Origin: Micromonospora inyonensis
Lineage (GTDB): Bacteria > Actinomycetota > Actinomycetes > Mycobacteriales > Micromonosporaceae
Direction: 5' to 3'
Length of the DNA: 64,000 nucleotides
Assembly: GCF_900091415.1 (NCBI RefSeq)
Contig: NZ_FMHU01000001.1
Coordinates: 2,108,001-2,172,000, forward strand
Shown: positions 17,846 through 27,173 of the stretch, piece after piece
Position numbering within the stretch: the first letter of the stretch is position 1
How the letters are laid out: every line of letters starts with the position of its first letter
Program-made: the position numbers and the translations under genes
Notes under the pieces: model-generated
The model's input: only the letters and a program-made list of their open reading frames with translations
Database searches by the model: none
Told to the model about the DNA's origin: nothing

Positions 17846-18747
17846 CCCATGAAGGCCACCGCGCTCCGGTCGAGTCCCCGTTCGGTGACCAGGTGCCGGC
17901 GCAGTCCCCGGATCATCGCCGCCTCACCGGCCAGCCAGGCGTAGAGCGGGGCGGCGGGGGGCACGTCCGGCACCTCCCAGAGGATGTCCCGGTCGACATC
18001 CACCTCGGCCAGCGAACCGGCCGGTGCCGCGGTGACCCCGCCGGCCAGCGCGAGAGCGGGCCGGACGGCCGGCAGCACTTCCCCGGACAGCGCCGCCACG
18101 GCCGGGGCGAGCCGGCTGCCGTGGGCCGCGCCGATCCGGGGCAGCCAGGTCACGGTCACCCCGGACGGAGCGGTCACCGGCAGGACGTCACGGGTGTCGG
18201 GCACCTCGATCAGGGCGTGACCACGGGCGTCGGCCGGCAGCCGCTCCAGGATGGCGCAGATCGCCGGTGCGGCGGTCTCGTCCCCGGCGAGCAGCAGCGT
18301 CCCGACCGCCGGGGGCCGGAACTCGACGCCGCCGTGCACCCCGTCGTAACCGGCGTCCGGGCCGACCAGGGCGAGCCGGTCACCGAGCCGGGCCCGTCGC
18401 GCCCACCGGGTGGCCGGTCCGCCGACGCCGTGCAGCACCAGGTCGACGTCCACCTCCTGGACGTCCTGCCGGACCGCCCGGACCGTGTACGTACGGATGT
18501 GGCAGCGCGCCTCCTCGGGCAGTGTCCGCCACTGCTGGTACCAGTCGGGGCCGTACGGCAACTCGGCCACCGTCTCCCCGGTGCGCGGCAGCGCCACCTT
18601 GATCCGCTGGTCGTACCCGTTGTCGGCGAACCGGTCGAGGTCCGGGCCGGCGAAGGTGACCCGCAGGAACGACGGGCTGAGCCGGCGCAGCGCACGGACC
18701 TCGACGGCGAAGACGCGCCAGGGCGCGACGGAGAGGGTGCTCGGCAT
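17815..18747 (-). CDS. Siderophore-interacting FAD/NAD(P)H ferric reductase
   Basis: A 310-residue SIP (ViuB-like) flavoprotein that releases iron from imported ferrisiderophore by reduction. CHIRTYTVRAVR is the FAD motif near residue 85, LLLAGDETAAPAI the conserved NAD-side motif near residue 150, and the C-terminus ends in YAWLAGEAAMIRGLRR and AFMGYWRLGR. It matches DesF-type proteins of streptomycete des loci in family and context. The nearest upstream gene on the same strand is the importer permease. Confidence 0.92.
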   Translation of the reverse strand: MPSTLSVAPWRVFAVEVRALRRLSPSFLRVTFAGPDLDRFADNGYDQRIKVALPRTGETVAELPYGPDWYQQWRTLPEEARCHIRTYTVRAVRQDVQEVDVDLVLHGVGGPATRWARRARLGDRLALVGPDAGYDGVHGGVEFRPPAVGTLLLAGDETAAPAICAILERLPADARGHALIEVPDTRDVLPVTAPSGVTVTWLPRIGAAHGSRLAPAVAALSGEVLPAVRPALALAGGVTAAPAGSLAEVDVDRDILWEVPDVPPAAPLYAWLAGEAAMIRGLRRHLVTERGLDRSAVAFMGYWRLGRTAD

Positions 18748-18809
18748 GGCGGCCTTCCTTCATCGGTGGCCGGTGGGTCCGCGCGTGTGCCGGACCACCG
18801 GTCGGGAGC

Positions 18810-20918
18810 TCATCGGGGACCGGTCGCCGCGCCGCGCGAGCGCCACAGCAACCAGACGAAGTAGGGGGTGCCGATCATGGCGGTGACCAGGCCGGCGGGC
18901 ACCTGGGCGGGGGCGATGACCGTGCGGCCGAGGGTGTCGGCGAGGCTGACCAGGGCCGCGCCGAGCAGCACGGCGACCGGTAGCACCCGCGAGTGCCGGC
19001 CACCGACCAGGGCCCGTGCGGCGTGCGGGGCGACCAGCCCGACGAAGCCGATCACACCGACCGCGCTGACGGCGGTCGAGGTGAGCAGCGCCGCCGCGCC
19101 GAGGGCGAGCAGCCGGGTGCGCTCCAGCCGGACGCCGAGCACCCGGGGCGTGTCGTCGTCCAACGACAGCAGGTCGAGTTCCCGCCGGGCCGCGACGACG
19201 GCCGGGATGCTCAGCAGCAGCGCGATCGCCACCGGGAGCACCTGCGGACCGGTCCGGCCGTAGGTGGAGCCGGAGAGCCAGGTCAACGCCTTGCCGGTGT
19301 TCCACGGGTCGGAGGTGACGATGATGAAGGTGATGACGGCAGTGCCGCCCTGCCACACCCCGAAACCGATCAGCACCAGTCGGTCGGAACTCAGGCCGCC
19401 GTACCGGGCCAGGCCGTAGACCAGGGCGAACGCCAGGAGCGCGCCGAGCCCGGCCGCACCGGAGATGGCCGCGACCCCGGCCAGTGGGACGAAGGTCAGC
19501 AGCGCCACCGCGCCGATGCCGGCCCCGCCGGTGATGCCGAGGATGCCCGGCTCGGCGAGCGGGTTACGGCAGACCGCCTGCACGGTGGTGCCGGCGACCG
19601 CGAGCGCCGCGCCGGCCAGCAGCGCCGCCGCGACCCGGGGCCAGCGCTGGTCCAGCACGAAGGTGTACGCCGGTCCGGTGCGCCCCTGCACCCAGTTGAC
19701 CACGTCGCCGAGCAGGACCCAGGTGTCCCCGGCGAGCATGCCGAGTACCACCGCCCCGACGGTCACCGCGGCGGCGGTGGCCACCACGCCGAGGTGGAAG
19801 GAGCGGGAGCGGACGGCGGCGTGCCCGCCCGGGGGCCGGCGGGTGGGGCCGGCGTCCCGGTAGCGGCGGGCCAGCCAGACCATCAGCACCGCGCCGAAAA
19901 GCGTGGTGACCACGCCGGTCGGCACGTCCACGCCGGCCTGGCCGCCGAGCACGGCCCGCAGCAGCACGTCCGAGCCGAGCACGATGAGCACGCCGACGAT
20001 GCCGGAGAGCGGCAGCAGGACCCGGTGCCGGTGCACCCCGGGCACCATCCGGCCGAGCAGCCGGACGATCACCGGCGCGCAGAGCCCGACGAAGCCGATC
20101 GGCCCGGCCAGGGTCACCGCGGCGGCGGAGAGCAGGACGGCGAGGAGGATCACCACGAGCCGGGTGCGCCGGACGTCCAGCCCGAGCACGGTGGCGGTGT
20201 CGTCGCCGAGGGCGAGCACGTCCATCCGGTGCCCGAGCGCCACCAGCAGCGCGACGGCGATCCCGATCACCGGGGCGAGCTGGGTGAACGCCGTCAGGTC
20301 GGCCTGCACCAGCGAGCCGTTGCCCCAGGCGAACAGGCCGATGGTGGCCTGCTCGAACAGGAGCATCAGCAGCATGGTGAACGAGTTCAGGGCGAGCGCG
20401 GTGGCCGAGCCGGCGAGGATCAGCCGGGTCGTGGCGGCCTGACCGCCGGTGGCCAGCGCCATCACCAGCCCGGCCGCCACGAGGCCGCCGCAGAAGGCCA
20501 GACCGCCCGCCGGGAGGGCGGGCAGGGAGATGCCGAACGCGGCCACACCGACGATGGCCAGGTGCGCCCCCGCGTTGACCGCGAGGGTGTCCGGGGAGGC
20601 CAGCGGGTTGCGGGCCAGCGACTGGAGCGCGGCTCCGGCGAAACCGAGCGCGACACCGACGGCCAGCCCGGCGAGCATGCGGGGGATCCGGGAGGCGACC
20701 AGCACCCGGGCCGCCTCGTCGTCCGACCCGGTGAGCAGGCGCAGCAGGTCGAGCGCGCCGACGGTGGAGGTGCCCTGGGTGAGGTGCACCGCCGTGACCA
20801 CCAGAAGCAGGGCGGTGGCGACGACGAAGGCGGTGACGACCCGGGTGGGAGCGAGTGGTCCGGTCGGGGTCGGCTGCGTGGCCGACCCCGACCTGACGGG
20901 GGCGCTGAGCTGGCTCAA
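18810..20918 (-). CDS. Two-domain siderophore ABC permease (FhuB-type fusion)
   Basis: A 702-residue membrane protein made of two FecCD permease units in tandem, so one chain forms the whole channel. Each half has the FecCD signatures: RIPRMLAGLAVGVALGFAG and LAGPIGFVGLCAP in the first, RWPRVAAALLAGAALAVAG and VGVIGFVGLVAPH in the second. The TTG at 20918 is inferred because it overlaps the SBP stop (TTGA), and it gives a short cytoplasmic leader before the first helix. The frame continues upstream within the SBP gene, which I do not regard as coding. Confidence 0.9.
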   Translation of the reverse strand: MSQLSAPVRSGSATQPTPTGPLAPTRVVTAFVVATALLLVVTAVHLTQGTSTVGALDLLRLLTGSDDEAARVLVASRIPRMLAGLAVGVALGFAGAALQSLARNPLASPDTLAVNAGAHLAIVGVAAFGISLPALPAGGLAFCGGLVAAGLVMALATGGQAATTRLILAGSATALALNSFTMLLMLLFEQATIGLFAWGNGSLVQADLTAFTQLAPVIGIAVALLVALGHRMDVLALGDDTATVLGLDVRRTRLVVILLAVLLSAAAVTLAGPIGFVGLCAPVIVRLLGRMVPGVHRHRVLLPLSGIVGVLIVLGSDVLLRAVLGGQAGVDVPTGVVTTLFGAVLMVWLARRYRDAGPTRRPPGGHAAVRSRSFHLGVVATAAAVTVGAVVLGMLAGDTWVLLGDVVNWVQGRTGPAYTFVLDQRWPRVAAALLAGAALAVAGTTVQAVCRNPLAEPGILGITGGAGIGAVALLTFVPLAGVAAISGAAGLGALLAFALVYGLARYGGLSSDRLVLIGFGVWQGGTAVITFIIVTSDPWNTGKALTWLSGSTYGRTGPQVLPVAIALLLSIPAVVAARRELDLLSLDDDTPRVLGVRLERTRLLALGAAALLTSTAVSAVGVIGFVGLVAPHAARALVGGRHSRVLPVAVLLGAALVSLADTLGRTVIAPAQVPAGLVTAMIGTPYFVWLLWRSRGAATGPR

Positions 20919-21901
20919 GCCGTGTAGACCTTCACGAACTCGTCGATGTACTGCTTGCCGGAGAGCGGCCCACCGAAGGTCCACATGCCGTCGGACAACC
21001 GGTGCAGCTTGTTCTGCTGCACGAAGGGCAGCGACTTCCAGATCGCGTTGCCGGACAGGCCCTGCTTGAAGACGTCGTCGCCGTCGGAGGCGTTGTAGAA
21101 GAAGGTGAGGTCCTGGCCCTTGAGGACGGTCAGCCCCTCGACGTCGGTCTGGCCCAGACCCCACATCTCGTCGACCTTGCCGGTCCAGGCGTTCTTCAGC
21201 CCGAGCTGGATGCCGATCTGGGAGACGAACGCGCCCTGGCCGAACATCCGGACGGTGATGTTGCTGCCGTCCTTCCAGCCGTCGGCGACGGTGAACTGCT
21301 TCCCGGCGGCCCCGGCGTCGGCGATCTTCTTCTTACCGTCGGCGATCGCCGCGTCGAAGTCGGCGAGCAGCTTCTCGCCCTCGCCGGCCTTGCCGGTCGC
21401 CTGGGCGATCATGGTGACGTCGGACCGCATCCGGCCGAGGTTGTCCTTGGCGTCACTGCCCTTGGTGACCAGCACCGGCACGTACTTCTCCAGCTGGTCG
21501 ACGAGCGTGGCGCCCCGCTCGGCCTCCATCACCACCAGCTCCGGCTGCAACGCGACGATCGCGTCGACGCTCGGCTCGGACCGGGTGCCGACGTCCTTGA
21601 CGCTGGCGTCGAGCTTGGCGGCGCGGGACCAGGTGGCGTAACCCTTGGTGTCGGCCGCGCCGACGGGCATGACGCCGAGGGCGACCAGCGTCTCGACCTC
21701 GGCCCACTCCAGCGCGACGACCTTGGTGGCCGGCGCCTTGAGGGTGACGGCCTTGCCCCGGCTGTCGGTGACGGTGATCGGGCCGCTCGACGCGCCCTCG
21801 GAGGCGGTGGGGCTCGCGGCCGGGTCTTCGGTGGTGCCGCAGGCGCTCAGCGCCAGCGCGGCGACGGCGGCGACCAGGAGGGTCGCACGGGTACGCATCA
21901 T
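20915..21901 (-). CDS. Siderophore-binding lipoprotein (DesE/FepB-type)
   Basis: A 328-residue TroA-like binding protein. A lipoprotein signal ends in LALSAC near residue 20, followed by a Ser/Pro/Glu-rich spacer. The two lobes carry KVVALEWAEVETLVALG and VDAIVALQPELVVME. It should present ferrioxamine-type siderophores to the fused permease. An ATG-ATG pair opens the gene. It sits between the ATPase and permease genes in the iron-box-controlled operon. Confidence 0.92.
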   Translation of the reverse strand: MMRTRATLLVAAVAALALSACGTTEDPAASPTASEGASSGPITVTDSRGKAVTLKAPATKVVALEWAEVETLVALGVMPVGAADTKGYATWSRAAKLDASVKDVGTRSEPSVDAIVALQPELVVMEAERGATLVDQLEKYVPVLVTKGSDAKDNLGRMRSDVTMIAQATGKAGEGEKLLADFDAAIADGKKKIADAGAAGKQFTVADGWKDGSNITVRMFGQGAFVSQIGIQLGLKNAWTGKVDEMWGLGQTDVEGLTVLKGQDLTFFYNASDGDDVFKQGLSGNAIWKSLPFVQQNKLHRLSDGMWTFGGPLSGKQYIDEFVKVYTA

Positions 21902-21935
21902 GACGGTCTTCTCTGTTCGTGGATCGGTTGGCGGG

Positions 21936-22760
21936 TCAGGCGAGGGCCCGGATCGAGTGCCGGCCGACGGGTCGGGTGGAGAGGTGACCGTCGATCGGGT
22001 CGACGGTCACCTCGATGCGGATGCCGTACGTCTCGGTCAGGGCCTCCTCGGTGAGGACGTCGCTCGGCGCGCCGGTGGCCCGGACGCGCCCGCCGTGCAG
22101 GAGCACCACCTGGTCGGCGACGGCGGCAGCCTGGTTCAGGTCGTGCAGGACGACGCCGACCGCGACGTTGTCGTCGTCGGCGAGGTCCCGCATCAGGTCG
22201 AGGATCTCGACCTGGTAGCGCAGGTCGAGGAAGGTGGTCGGCTCGTCGAGCAGCAGCACGCCGGTGTCCTGGGCCAGGCAGGTGGCCAGCCAGACCCGCT
22301 GCAACTCCCCGCCGGAGAGTTCGTCGACCGGCCGGTCCGCCATCGCGGTCACGCCGGTTGTCGCCATGGCCCGGTCCACCATGGCCGGGCCGTCGGGGTC
22401 GCCGGCGCGCCAACGTCCCCGGTACGGGTGCCGGCCGTAGCCGACCACGTCGCGGACGGTGACGCCGCTGGGGGTGGGGCGGCTCTGGGCCAGCAGGGTG
22501 ACCCGGCGGGCGAACTCACGGGCGGTGAGCGCCCGGGCCGCGGTGCCGTCGGCGAGCTGCACCTCGCCATGCTCCAGCGGGTGCAGCCGGGCCAGCCCGC
22601 GCAGCAGCGTCGACTTGCCACTGCCGTTCGGACCGACCAGGGCCGTCACGACCCCGGGGCGCAACGTGATGGCGGCGTCGTGGACCACGGTCGCACCGTG
22701 GTAGCCCAGACGCAGATCGACGCCCTGCAGCCCCTCGGCGCGACTGTCCCGACCACTCAT
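21936..22760 (-). CDS. Siderophore ABC transporter ATPase
   Basis: A 274-residue FecE-type ATPase that drives ferrisiderophore import. Walker A is GPNGSGKST near residue 40. The signature is ELSGGELQRV near 148, followed by Walker B VLLLDEPTTFLDLR and the H-loop VLHDLNQA. It is the first gene of the importer operon, with the iron box directly against its ATG. Confidence 0.94.
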   Translation of the reverse strand: MSGRDSRAEGLQGVDLRLGYHGATVVHDAAITLRPGVVTALVGPNGSGKSTLLRGLARLHPLEHGEVQLADGTAARALTAREFARRVTLLAQSRPTPSGVTVRDVVGYGRHPYRGRWRAGDPDGPAMVDRAMATTGVTAMADRPVDELSGGELQRVWLATCLAQDTGVLLLDEPTTFLDLRYQVEILDLMRDLADDDNVAVGVVLHDLNQAAAVADQVVLLHGGRVRATGAPSDVLTEEALTETYGIRIEVTVDPIDGHLSTRPVGRHSIRALA

Positions 22761-22762
22761 GG

Positions 22763-22782
22763 AGGTTAGGTTAACCTAACCT
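22763..22782. promoter_or_regulatory. Iron box before the importer operon
   Basis: AGGTTAGGTTAACCTAACCT is a perfect 20-bp palindrome containing the iron-box core TTAGGTTAACCTAA. It starts two bases upstream of the ATPase ATG, so bound repressor would also cover the ribosome site. Confidence 0.88.
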
Positions 22783-22816
22783 TATTTGTTGTCAAGGTGG
22801 TGGTCAGCTCACCGCA

Positions 22817-22963
22817 TCACCCGGGCGCCGTGGCGGCGGCGCTGGTGGCGTGGCCGGGCAGGTCGCCGGAGCGGGCGCTGCCCTTCGAGTAGGTGCCGGC
22901 GGTCGTCGTGACCCCGGCGGCCTGCATCCGACGCAGGTCCGTTTGATTCCGACGGTTGATCAT
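22817..22963 (-). CDS. Possible small protein downstream of the LysR gene
   Basis: A 48-residue frame starting MINRRNQTDLRRMQAAGV, whose ATG overlaps the LysR stop as ATGA, a coupling layout. The sequence is Thr/Ser/Ala-rich with no family I recognise. In this base composition a short open frame can arise by chance, so the start overlap is the only real support. Confidence 0.3.
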   Translation of the reverse strand: MINRRNQTDLRRMQAAGVTTTAGTYSKGSARSGDLPGHATSAAATAPG

Positions 22964-23847
22964 TCGGGTGCCCCGTAGCGCAGGTGGGTGAAGTCGCGGA
23001 GCCGCTCGGCGGTCTCTTTCAGGATCGCTGCCGCAGGATGCCGCCCGTCCCAGACGGCGATGAGGCGGACAAGCAACCGTCGCGCCGGGGCGCCGTGGAC
23101 GAGTGGTATCGCAACGAGGTCGAACCGCGGGTCGTCGGAGGCAACCGCTATCCCGCGTCCAGCAGCAGCGTGGGCCTGCGCGATGGTGCTGCTGGCTGCC
23201 TCGATCACCCCGGAGAACGACAGGCCCGCGAGCTGAACGGCGTTGTCCCAGACCGCCCGAGCGTTCGTCGCCGGTGGCGGCAGCACGATGCTGCTGTCGA
23301 GCAGGGACTCGATGGGCAACACCTCGCGGGAGGCCAAGGGATGGTCGCGGCGGAGCTGCGCCCACACCGGTAGCTCCGCGATCCGGAGCGCGCGGAACGG
23401 TGGGCCCGGACTCGTGCTGGTGACCACCAGATCAGTTCCCCGCGCCAAAAGGGCTGCCGGCTCCGTACCGTCGGCGCCGAGGACGTCCGTCGTTGGGCTA
23501 TCGGGACCCAGGGTGGCGACGAACGGAGCGACGATGTCGGTCATCGTCACCGACGGCGCCGCGATCGTCAGGCGGTCCAGCCGACCCTCGGCGTGGAGCG
23601 TCGCTGACGTCCGGAAAGAGTCCCAACGCGCGAGTAGATCGCGAGCCTGAGGAAGGAGGGCCAGTCCGGCCGGGGATGGCGTCAGCCGCCCGGAGGCGCG
23701 ACGAAACAGCGCGACCCCAAGCTCGTCTTCGAGTTGGCGAAGCTGTCGCGACAAGCTTGGTTGCGCGACATGGACGGCGTCGGCTGCGGCGCTCACGGTC
23801 CCTTCGTCGCAGACCGCGACGAAGTACCTCAGATGCCGCAGGTCCAA
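22960..23847 (-). CDS. LysR-family regulator, probably of gabT-gabD
   Basis: A 295-residue LTTR. The helix-turn-helix is at residues 1-60 (LRHLRYFVAVCDEGTVSAAA, QPSLSRQLRQLEDELG), followed by a two-lobed effector domain. The TTG at 23847 has GGAAGGGG six bases upstream; a GTG at 23865 is the alternative. It is divergent from gabT across 178 bp, the standard LTTR arrangement, so an amine or GABA-like effector is plausible but unproven. Confidence 0.85.
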   Translation of the reverse strand: MDLRHLRYFVAVCDEGTVSAAADAVHVAQPSLSRQLRQLEDELGVALFRRASGRLTPSPAGLALLPQARDLLARWDSFRTSATLHAEGRLDRLTIAAPSVTMTDIVAPFVATLGPDSPTTDVLGADGTEPAALLARGTDLVVTSTSPGPPFRALRIAELPVWAQLRRDHPLASREVLPIESLLDSSIVLPPPATNARAVWDNAVQLAGLSFSGVIEAASSTIAQAHAAAGRGIAVASDDPRFDLVAIPLVHGAPARRLLVRLIAVWDGRHPAAAILKETAERLRDFTHLRYGAPE

Positions 23848-24025
23848 GCGAGGCCCCTTCCGCACCCGGGTGTGCTCGCCGAGCGCCTTCCACGCCACGA
23901 ATCCTAGATCCGCCAGGCATGGATTGTAGGCCAAACAGGTCTTGGACTGTATAGGCGTGGAGTCCGCACACTCAGAGCACCCCGGCCGCCCCGGGTCGTC
24001 CGCCGAACTACTTCTCGAGGTCTTC

Positions 24026-25369
24026 ATGCACGATCCGCTGCCCCAGACCCGCCACCTCGCCACCGCGATCCCCGGTCCGCGCTCCCGGGAACTCATGGCC
24101 CGCAAGACCGGCGCCGTCGCTGCCGGCGTCGGTACGACGATGCCGGTCTTCGCCACCCGCGCGGCCGGCGGGATCATCGAGGACGTCGACGGCAACCGGC
24201 TCATCGACCTCGGCTCCGGCATCGCGGTCACGACGGTGGGCAGCAGCGCGCCACGGGTGGTCACCGCAGTGACCGAGCAGGTCGCGGCCTTCACGCACAC
24301 CTGCTTCATGGTCACCCCCTACGAGTCCTACGTCGCGGTCGCCGAAGCGCTCAACCGGCTCACCCCGGGAGCCCACCCGAAGCGGACCGCGCTGTTCAAC
24401 TCCGGCGCCGAGGCGGTCGAGAACGCCGTCAAGATCGCCCGCTCCCACACCCGCCGCAACGCGGTGGTCGTCTTCGACCACGCCTACCACGGCCGCACCA
24501 ACCTCACGATGGCGATGACGGCGAAAAGCATGCCGTACAAGCACGGCTTCGGCCCGTTCGCGCCCGAGGTCTACCGGGCACCATCGTCCTACCCCTTCCG
24601 TGACACCGCCCCAGACGGCGGTGGTGACGGCGCCGCAGCGGCTGCCCGAGCGATCACCAGCATCGAGAAGCACATCGGTGCGAAGAACCTCGCGGCCATG
24701 GTGATCGAGCCGATCCAGGGCGAGGGCGGATTCATCGAGCCGGCGCCCGGCTTCCTGCCGGCGCTCGCCGTGTGGTGCCGCGAGCACGGCGTGGTGTTCG
24801 TGGCCGATGAGGTGCAGACCGGATTCGCCCGTACTGGTGACATGTTCGCCTGCGACTACGAGGGCGTCGTCCCGGACCTGATCGTCACCGCCAAGGGCAT
24901 CGCTGGCGGCCTGCCGCTGAGCGCGGTCACCGGCCGCGCCGAGATCATGGACGCCCCGCACACCGGCGGCCTCGGCGGCACGTACGGCGGCAACCCGCTC
25001 GCCTGCGCCGCCGCCCTCGCGGCTCTCGCCACCATCGAGGAGGACGGCCTGATCGCCCGGGCCCGCGAGATCGAGGGCCTGATGAAGCCCCGGCTGCATG
25101 TCCTGCGACAGAAGGACGACCGTCTCGGCGACGTTCGTGGCCGCGGCGCGATGATCGCGGTCGAACTGGTCCGCCCCGGCTCCACCGAGCCCGATCCCAC
25201 GCTGGCCGCCGCAGTCGCCCAGTCCGCGCACCGCGCCGGGGTGATCGTGCTGACCTGCGGCACCTACGGCAACGTGCTGCGCTTCCTGCCGCCGCTCGCC
25301 ATCTCCGACGCCCTGCTGGGCGAGGCGCTCGACGTGCTGGAGTCCACCTTGACCACGGTGCCGAGGTGA
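24026..25369 (+). CDS. gabT: 4-aminobutyrate aminotransferase
   Basis: A 447-residue class III PLP aminotransferase that converts GABA (or a related omega-amino acid) and 2-oxoglutarate to succinic semialdehyde and glutamate. Landmarks are LFNSGAEAVENAVKIARS, HGRTNLTMAMT, FVADEVQTGFARTG and the PLP Lys in VTAKGIAGG. The ATG at 24026 follows a GAGG site; the frame is open upstream. It pairs with gabD 232 bp downstream. Confidence 0.92.
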   Translation: MHDPLPQTRHLATAIPGPRSRELMARKTGAVAAGVGTTMPVFATRAAGGIIEDVDGNRLIDLGSGIAVTTVGSSAPRVVTAVTEQVAAFTHTCFMVTPYESYVAVAEALNRLTPGAHPKRTALFNSGAEAVENAVKIARSHTRRNAVVVFDHAYHGRTNLTMAMTAKSMPYKHGFGPFAPEVYRAPSSYPFRDTAPDGGGDGAAAAARAITSIEKHIGAKNLAAMVIEPIQGEGGFIEPAPGFLPALAVWCREHGVVFVADEVQTGFARTGDMFACDYEGVVPDLIVTAKGIAGGLPLSAVTGRAEIMDAPHTGGLGGTYGGNPLACAAALAALATIEEDGLIARAREIEGLMKPRLHVLRQKDDRLGDVRGRGAMIAVELVRPGSTEPDPTLAAAVAQSAHRAGVIVLTCGTYGNVLRFLPPLAISDALLGEALDVLESTLTTVPR

Positions 25370-25601
25370 CCGGGCGGCTCGACGATGCCCAGGCCCACTC
25401 CCGCAGTGCCCGGCAAGGGCGGACTGCGGTTCGCCGGGCTGGAGTGAGCTGAGGCCGAGGCCCGCCCGGCCGAGCGGATGATCGCCGCTTGGGATCAGTC
25501 CGCGATCACGCCCGCCGCCACTTCCCGACCTCCGTCGGCGGCCACCAGCCGGGCCATACCGCGCGTCGCCGACGTCCACCTGTAGAGAGGGGCCACTACC
25601 C

Positions 25602-27005
25602 GTGACCGAGATCCACGTCCTCGACCCCGCCACCGGAGCGGTCGTCGGCACCGTTCCCGACGGCGATGCCCGCGCCGCCACCGACGCCGTCGACGCCGCG
25701 CACGCGGCGTTCGACACCTGGCGCGCCACCCCGGCTCGCCGGCGTTCGGAGCTGCTGCGGCGAACCTACGAGCTGATGCTGCGCGACGCCGACCGGCTCA
25801 CCGCGCTCATCTGCGCCGAGAACGGCAAGTCCGAGGCCGATGCCCGCAGCGAGGTGATTTACGCCGCCGAGTTCTTCCGCTGGTACGCCGAGGAGGCGGT
25901 CCGCCCCGGCGGCGACTACGGCCCGTCACCAGCGGGCGGCACCCGGAGCCTGGTCACATACCGCCCCGTCGGCGTGGCCGCGTTGGTGACGCCCTGGAAC
26001 TTCCCGGCCGCGATGGCTACCCGCAAGATCGCCCCGGCGCTGGCGGCCGGCTGCACCGTGGTGCTCAAGCCGGCGGCCGAGACCCCGCTGACCGCGCTCG
26101 CGGTCGCCGACCTGCTGGTCGAAGCTGGCGTGCCGGACGGCGTGGTCAACCTGGTCACCACGAGCGACCCGGGTGAGGTCGTGAGCACCTGGCTGGCCGA
26201 CCCCCGGGTCCGCAAGATCTCTTTCACCGGCTCCACCCGCATCGGTCGGCTGCTGCTGCGCCAGGCCGCGGGCCGGGTGATCAACGCGAGCATGGAGCTT
26301 GGCGGCAACGCGCCATTCGTCGTCACTGCCGACGCCGACCTGGAGGCCGCAGTCGCCGGCGCCATGGTCGCCAAGTTTCGCGGAGGCGGACAGGCGTGCA
26401 CGGCCGCCAACCGGTTCTACGTGCACGCCGACGTGGTCGAGGAGTTCACCGCCCGGCTGGGCGCTGCCGTCGAGGCGCTCACCGTCGGACCGGCGTCCAC
26501 CGGCGCCGCGATCGGCCCCCTCATCTCCCGCACCGCCGTCGACACCGTCACCGCCCTGGTCGACCGGGCCGTCCTCCAGGGCGCCCGCATCGCCCACCGC
26601 TCGGCGCTCCCCGCCGACCCGGTCGCGGCCAAGGGCACCTTCTACCCGCCGACCGTCCTTGCCGACGTCCCCCCGGACGCCGACATCCTCGACGAGGAGA
26701 TCTTCGGGCCGGTCGCCCCGATCGTGGCCTGGACCGACGAGGCCGCGATGCTCCGTGCCGTGAACGCCTCCGAGATGGGGCTCGCGGCGTACGTCTTCGC
26801 CGGTGACCTCGGCTACGCGCTTCGCCTCGGCGAGGCGATCGAGGCCGGGATGGTCGGCATCAATCGCGGGCTGGTCTCCGACCCGGCCGCGCCGTTCGGT
26901 GGCATGAAGCAGTCCGGGCTCGGGCGCGAGGGCGGCCGCGCGGGGCTGCAGGAGTTCTGCGAAACCCAGTATCTCTCGGTCGACTGGCGGGAGTCGTTGC
27001 TCTAG
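25602..27005 (+). CDS. gabD: Succinate-semialdehyde dehydrogenase
   Basis: A 467-residue NAD(P)+ aldehyde dehydrogenase that oxidises succinic semialdehyde to succinate. TPWNFPAAM is near residue 130, FTGSTRIG near 208, the Glu motif MELGGNAP near 230, and the catalytic Cys is in GGQACTAANR near residue 265. The C-terminal PFGGMKQSGLGREGG is typical of GabD. The GTG start follows AGAGAGGGG. The 232-bp gap after gabT holds no clear gene. A hairpin follows the stop. Confidence 0.92.
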   Translation: MTEIHVLDPATGAVVGTVPDGDARAATDAVDAAHAAFDTWRATPARRRSELLRRTYELMLRDADRLTALICAENGKSEADARSEVIYAAEFFRWYAEEAVRPGGDYGPSPAGGTRSLVTYRPVGVAALVTPWNFPAAMATRKIAPALAAGCTVVLKPAAETPLTALAVADLLVEAGVPDGVVNLVTTSDPGEVVSTWLADPRVRKISFTGSTRIGRLLLRQAAGRVINASMELGGNAPFVVTADADLEAAVAGAMVAKFRGGGQACTAANRFYVHADVVEEFTARLGAAVEALTVGPASTGAAIGPLISRTAVDTVTALVDRAVLQGARIAHRSALPADPVAAKGTFYPPTVLADVPPDADILDEEIFGPVAPIVAWTDEAAMLRAVNASEMGLAAYVFAGDLGYALRLGEAIEAGMVGINRGLVSDPAAPFGGMKQSGLGREGGRAGLQEFCETQYLSVDWRESLL

Positions 27006-27023
27006 AACGCATCTCATTCGACG

Positions 27024-27040
27024 AGCCGGTCGAACCGGCT
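27024..27040 (+). terminator. Small hairpin after gabD
   Basis: AGCCGGT (27024-27030) and ACCGGCT (27034-27040) pair over seven bases with a 3-nt loop, 18 bp past the gabD stop. No T-run follows, which is common in actinomycetes. Confidence 0.5.
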
Positions 27041-27173
27041 GGTGGCCGTTTCCGGATGCCAGGGTTGGCCGTCGGTGCTCCCGCCACCTGGGGCGGACCC
27101 GACGCGGCCACGATCACCGACACCTGTCTCTACGGCACCGGGCGGGCTCGAACCGGTCGGTGCACCCGTCACA

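Noticed and set aside
18993..20927. Plus-strand frame of about 640 codons across the siderophore permease
   Set aside because: Gly/Arg/Glu-rich shadow, antisense to an intact permease.
25370..25601. Possible short gene between gabT and gabD
   Set aside because: Stops interrupt all protein-like stretches; no ribosome site or family match.
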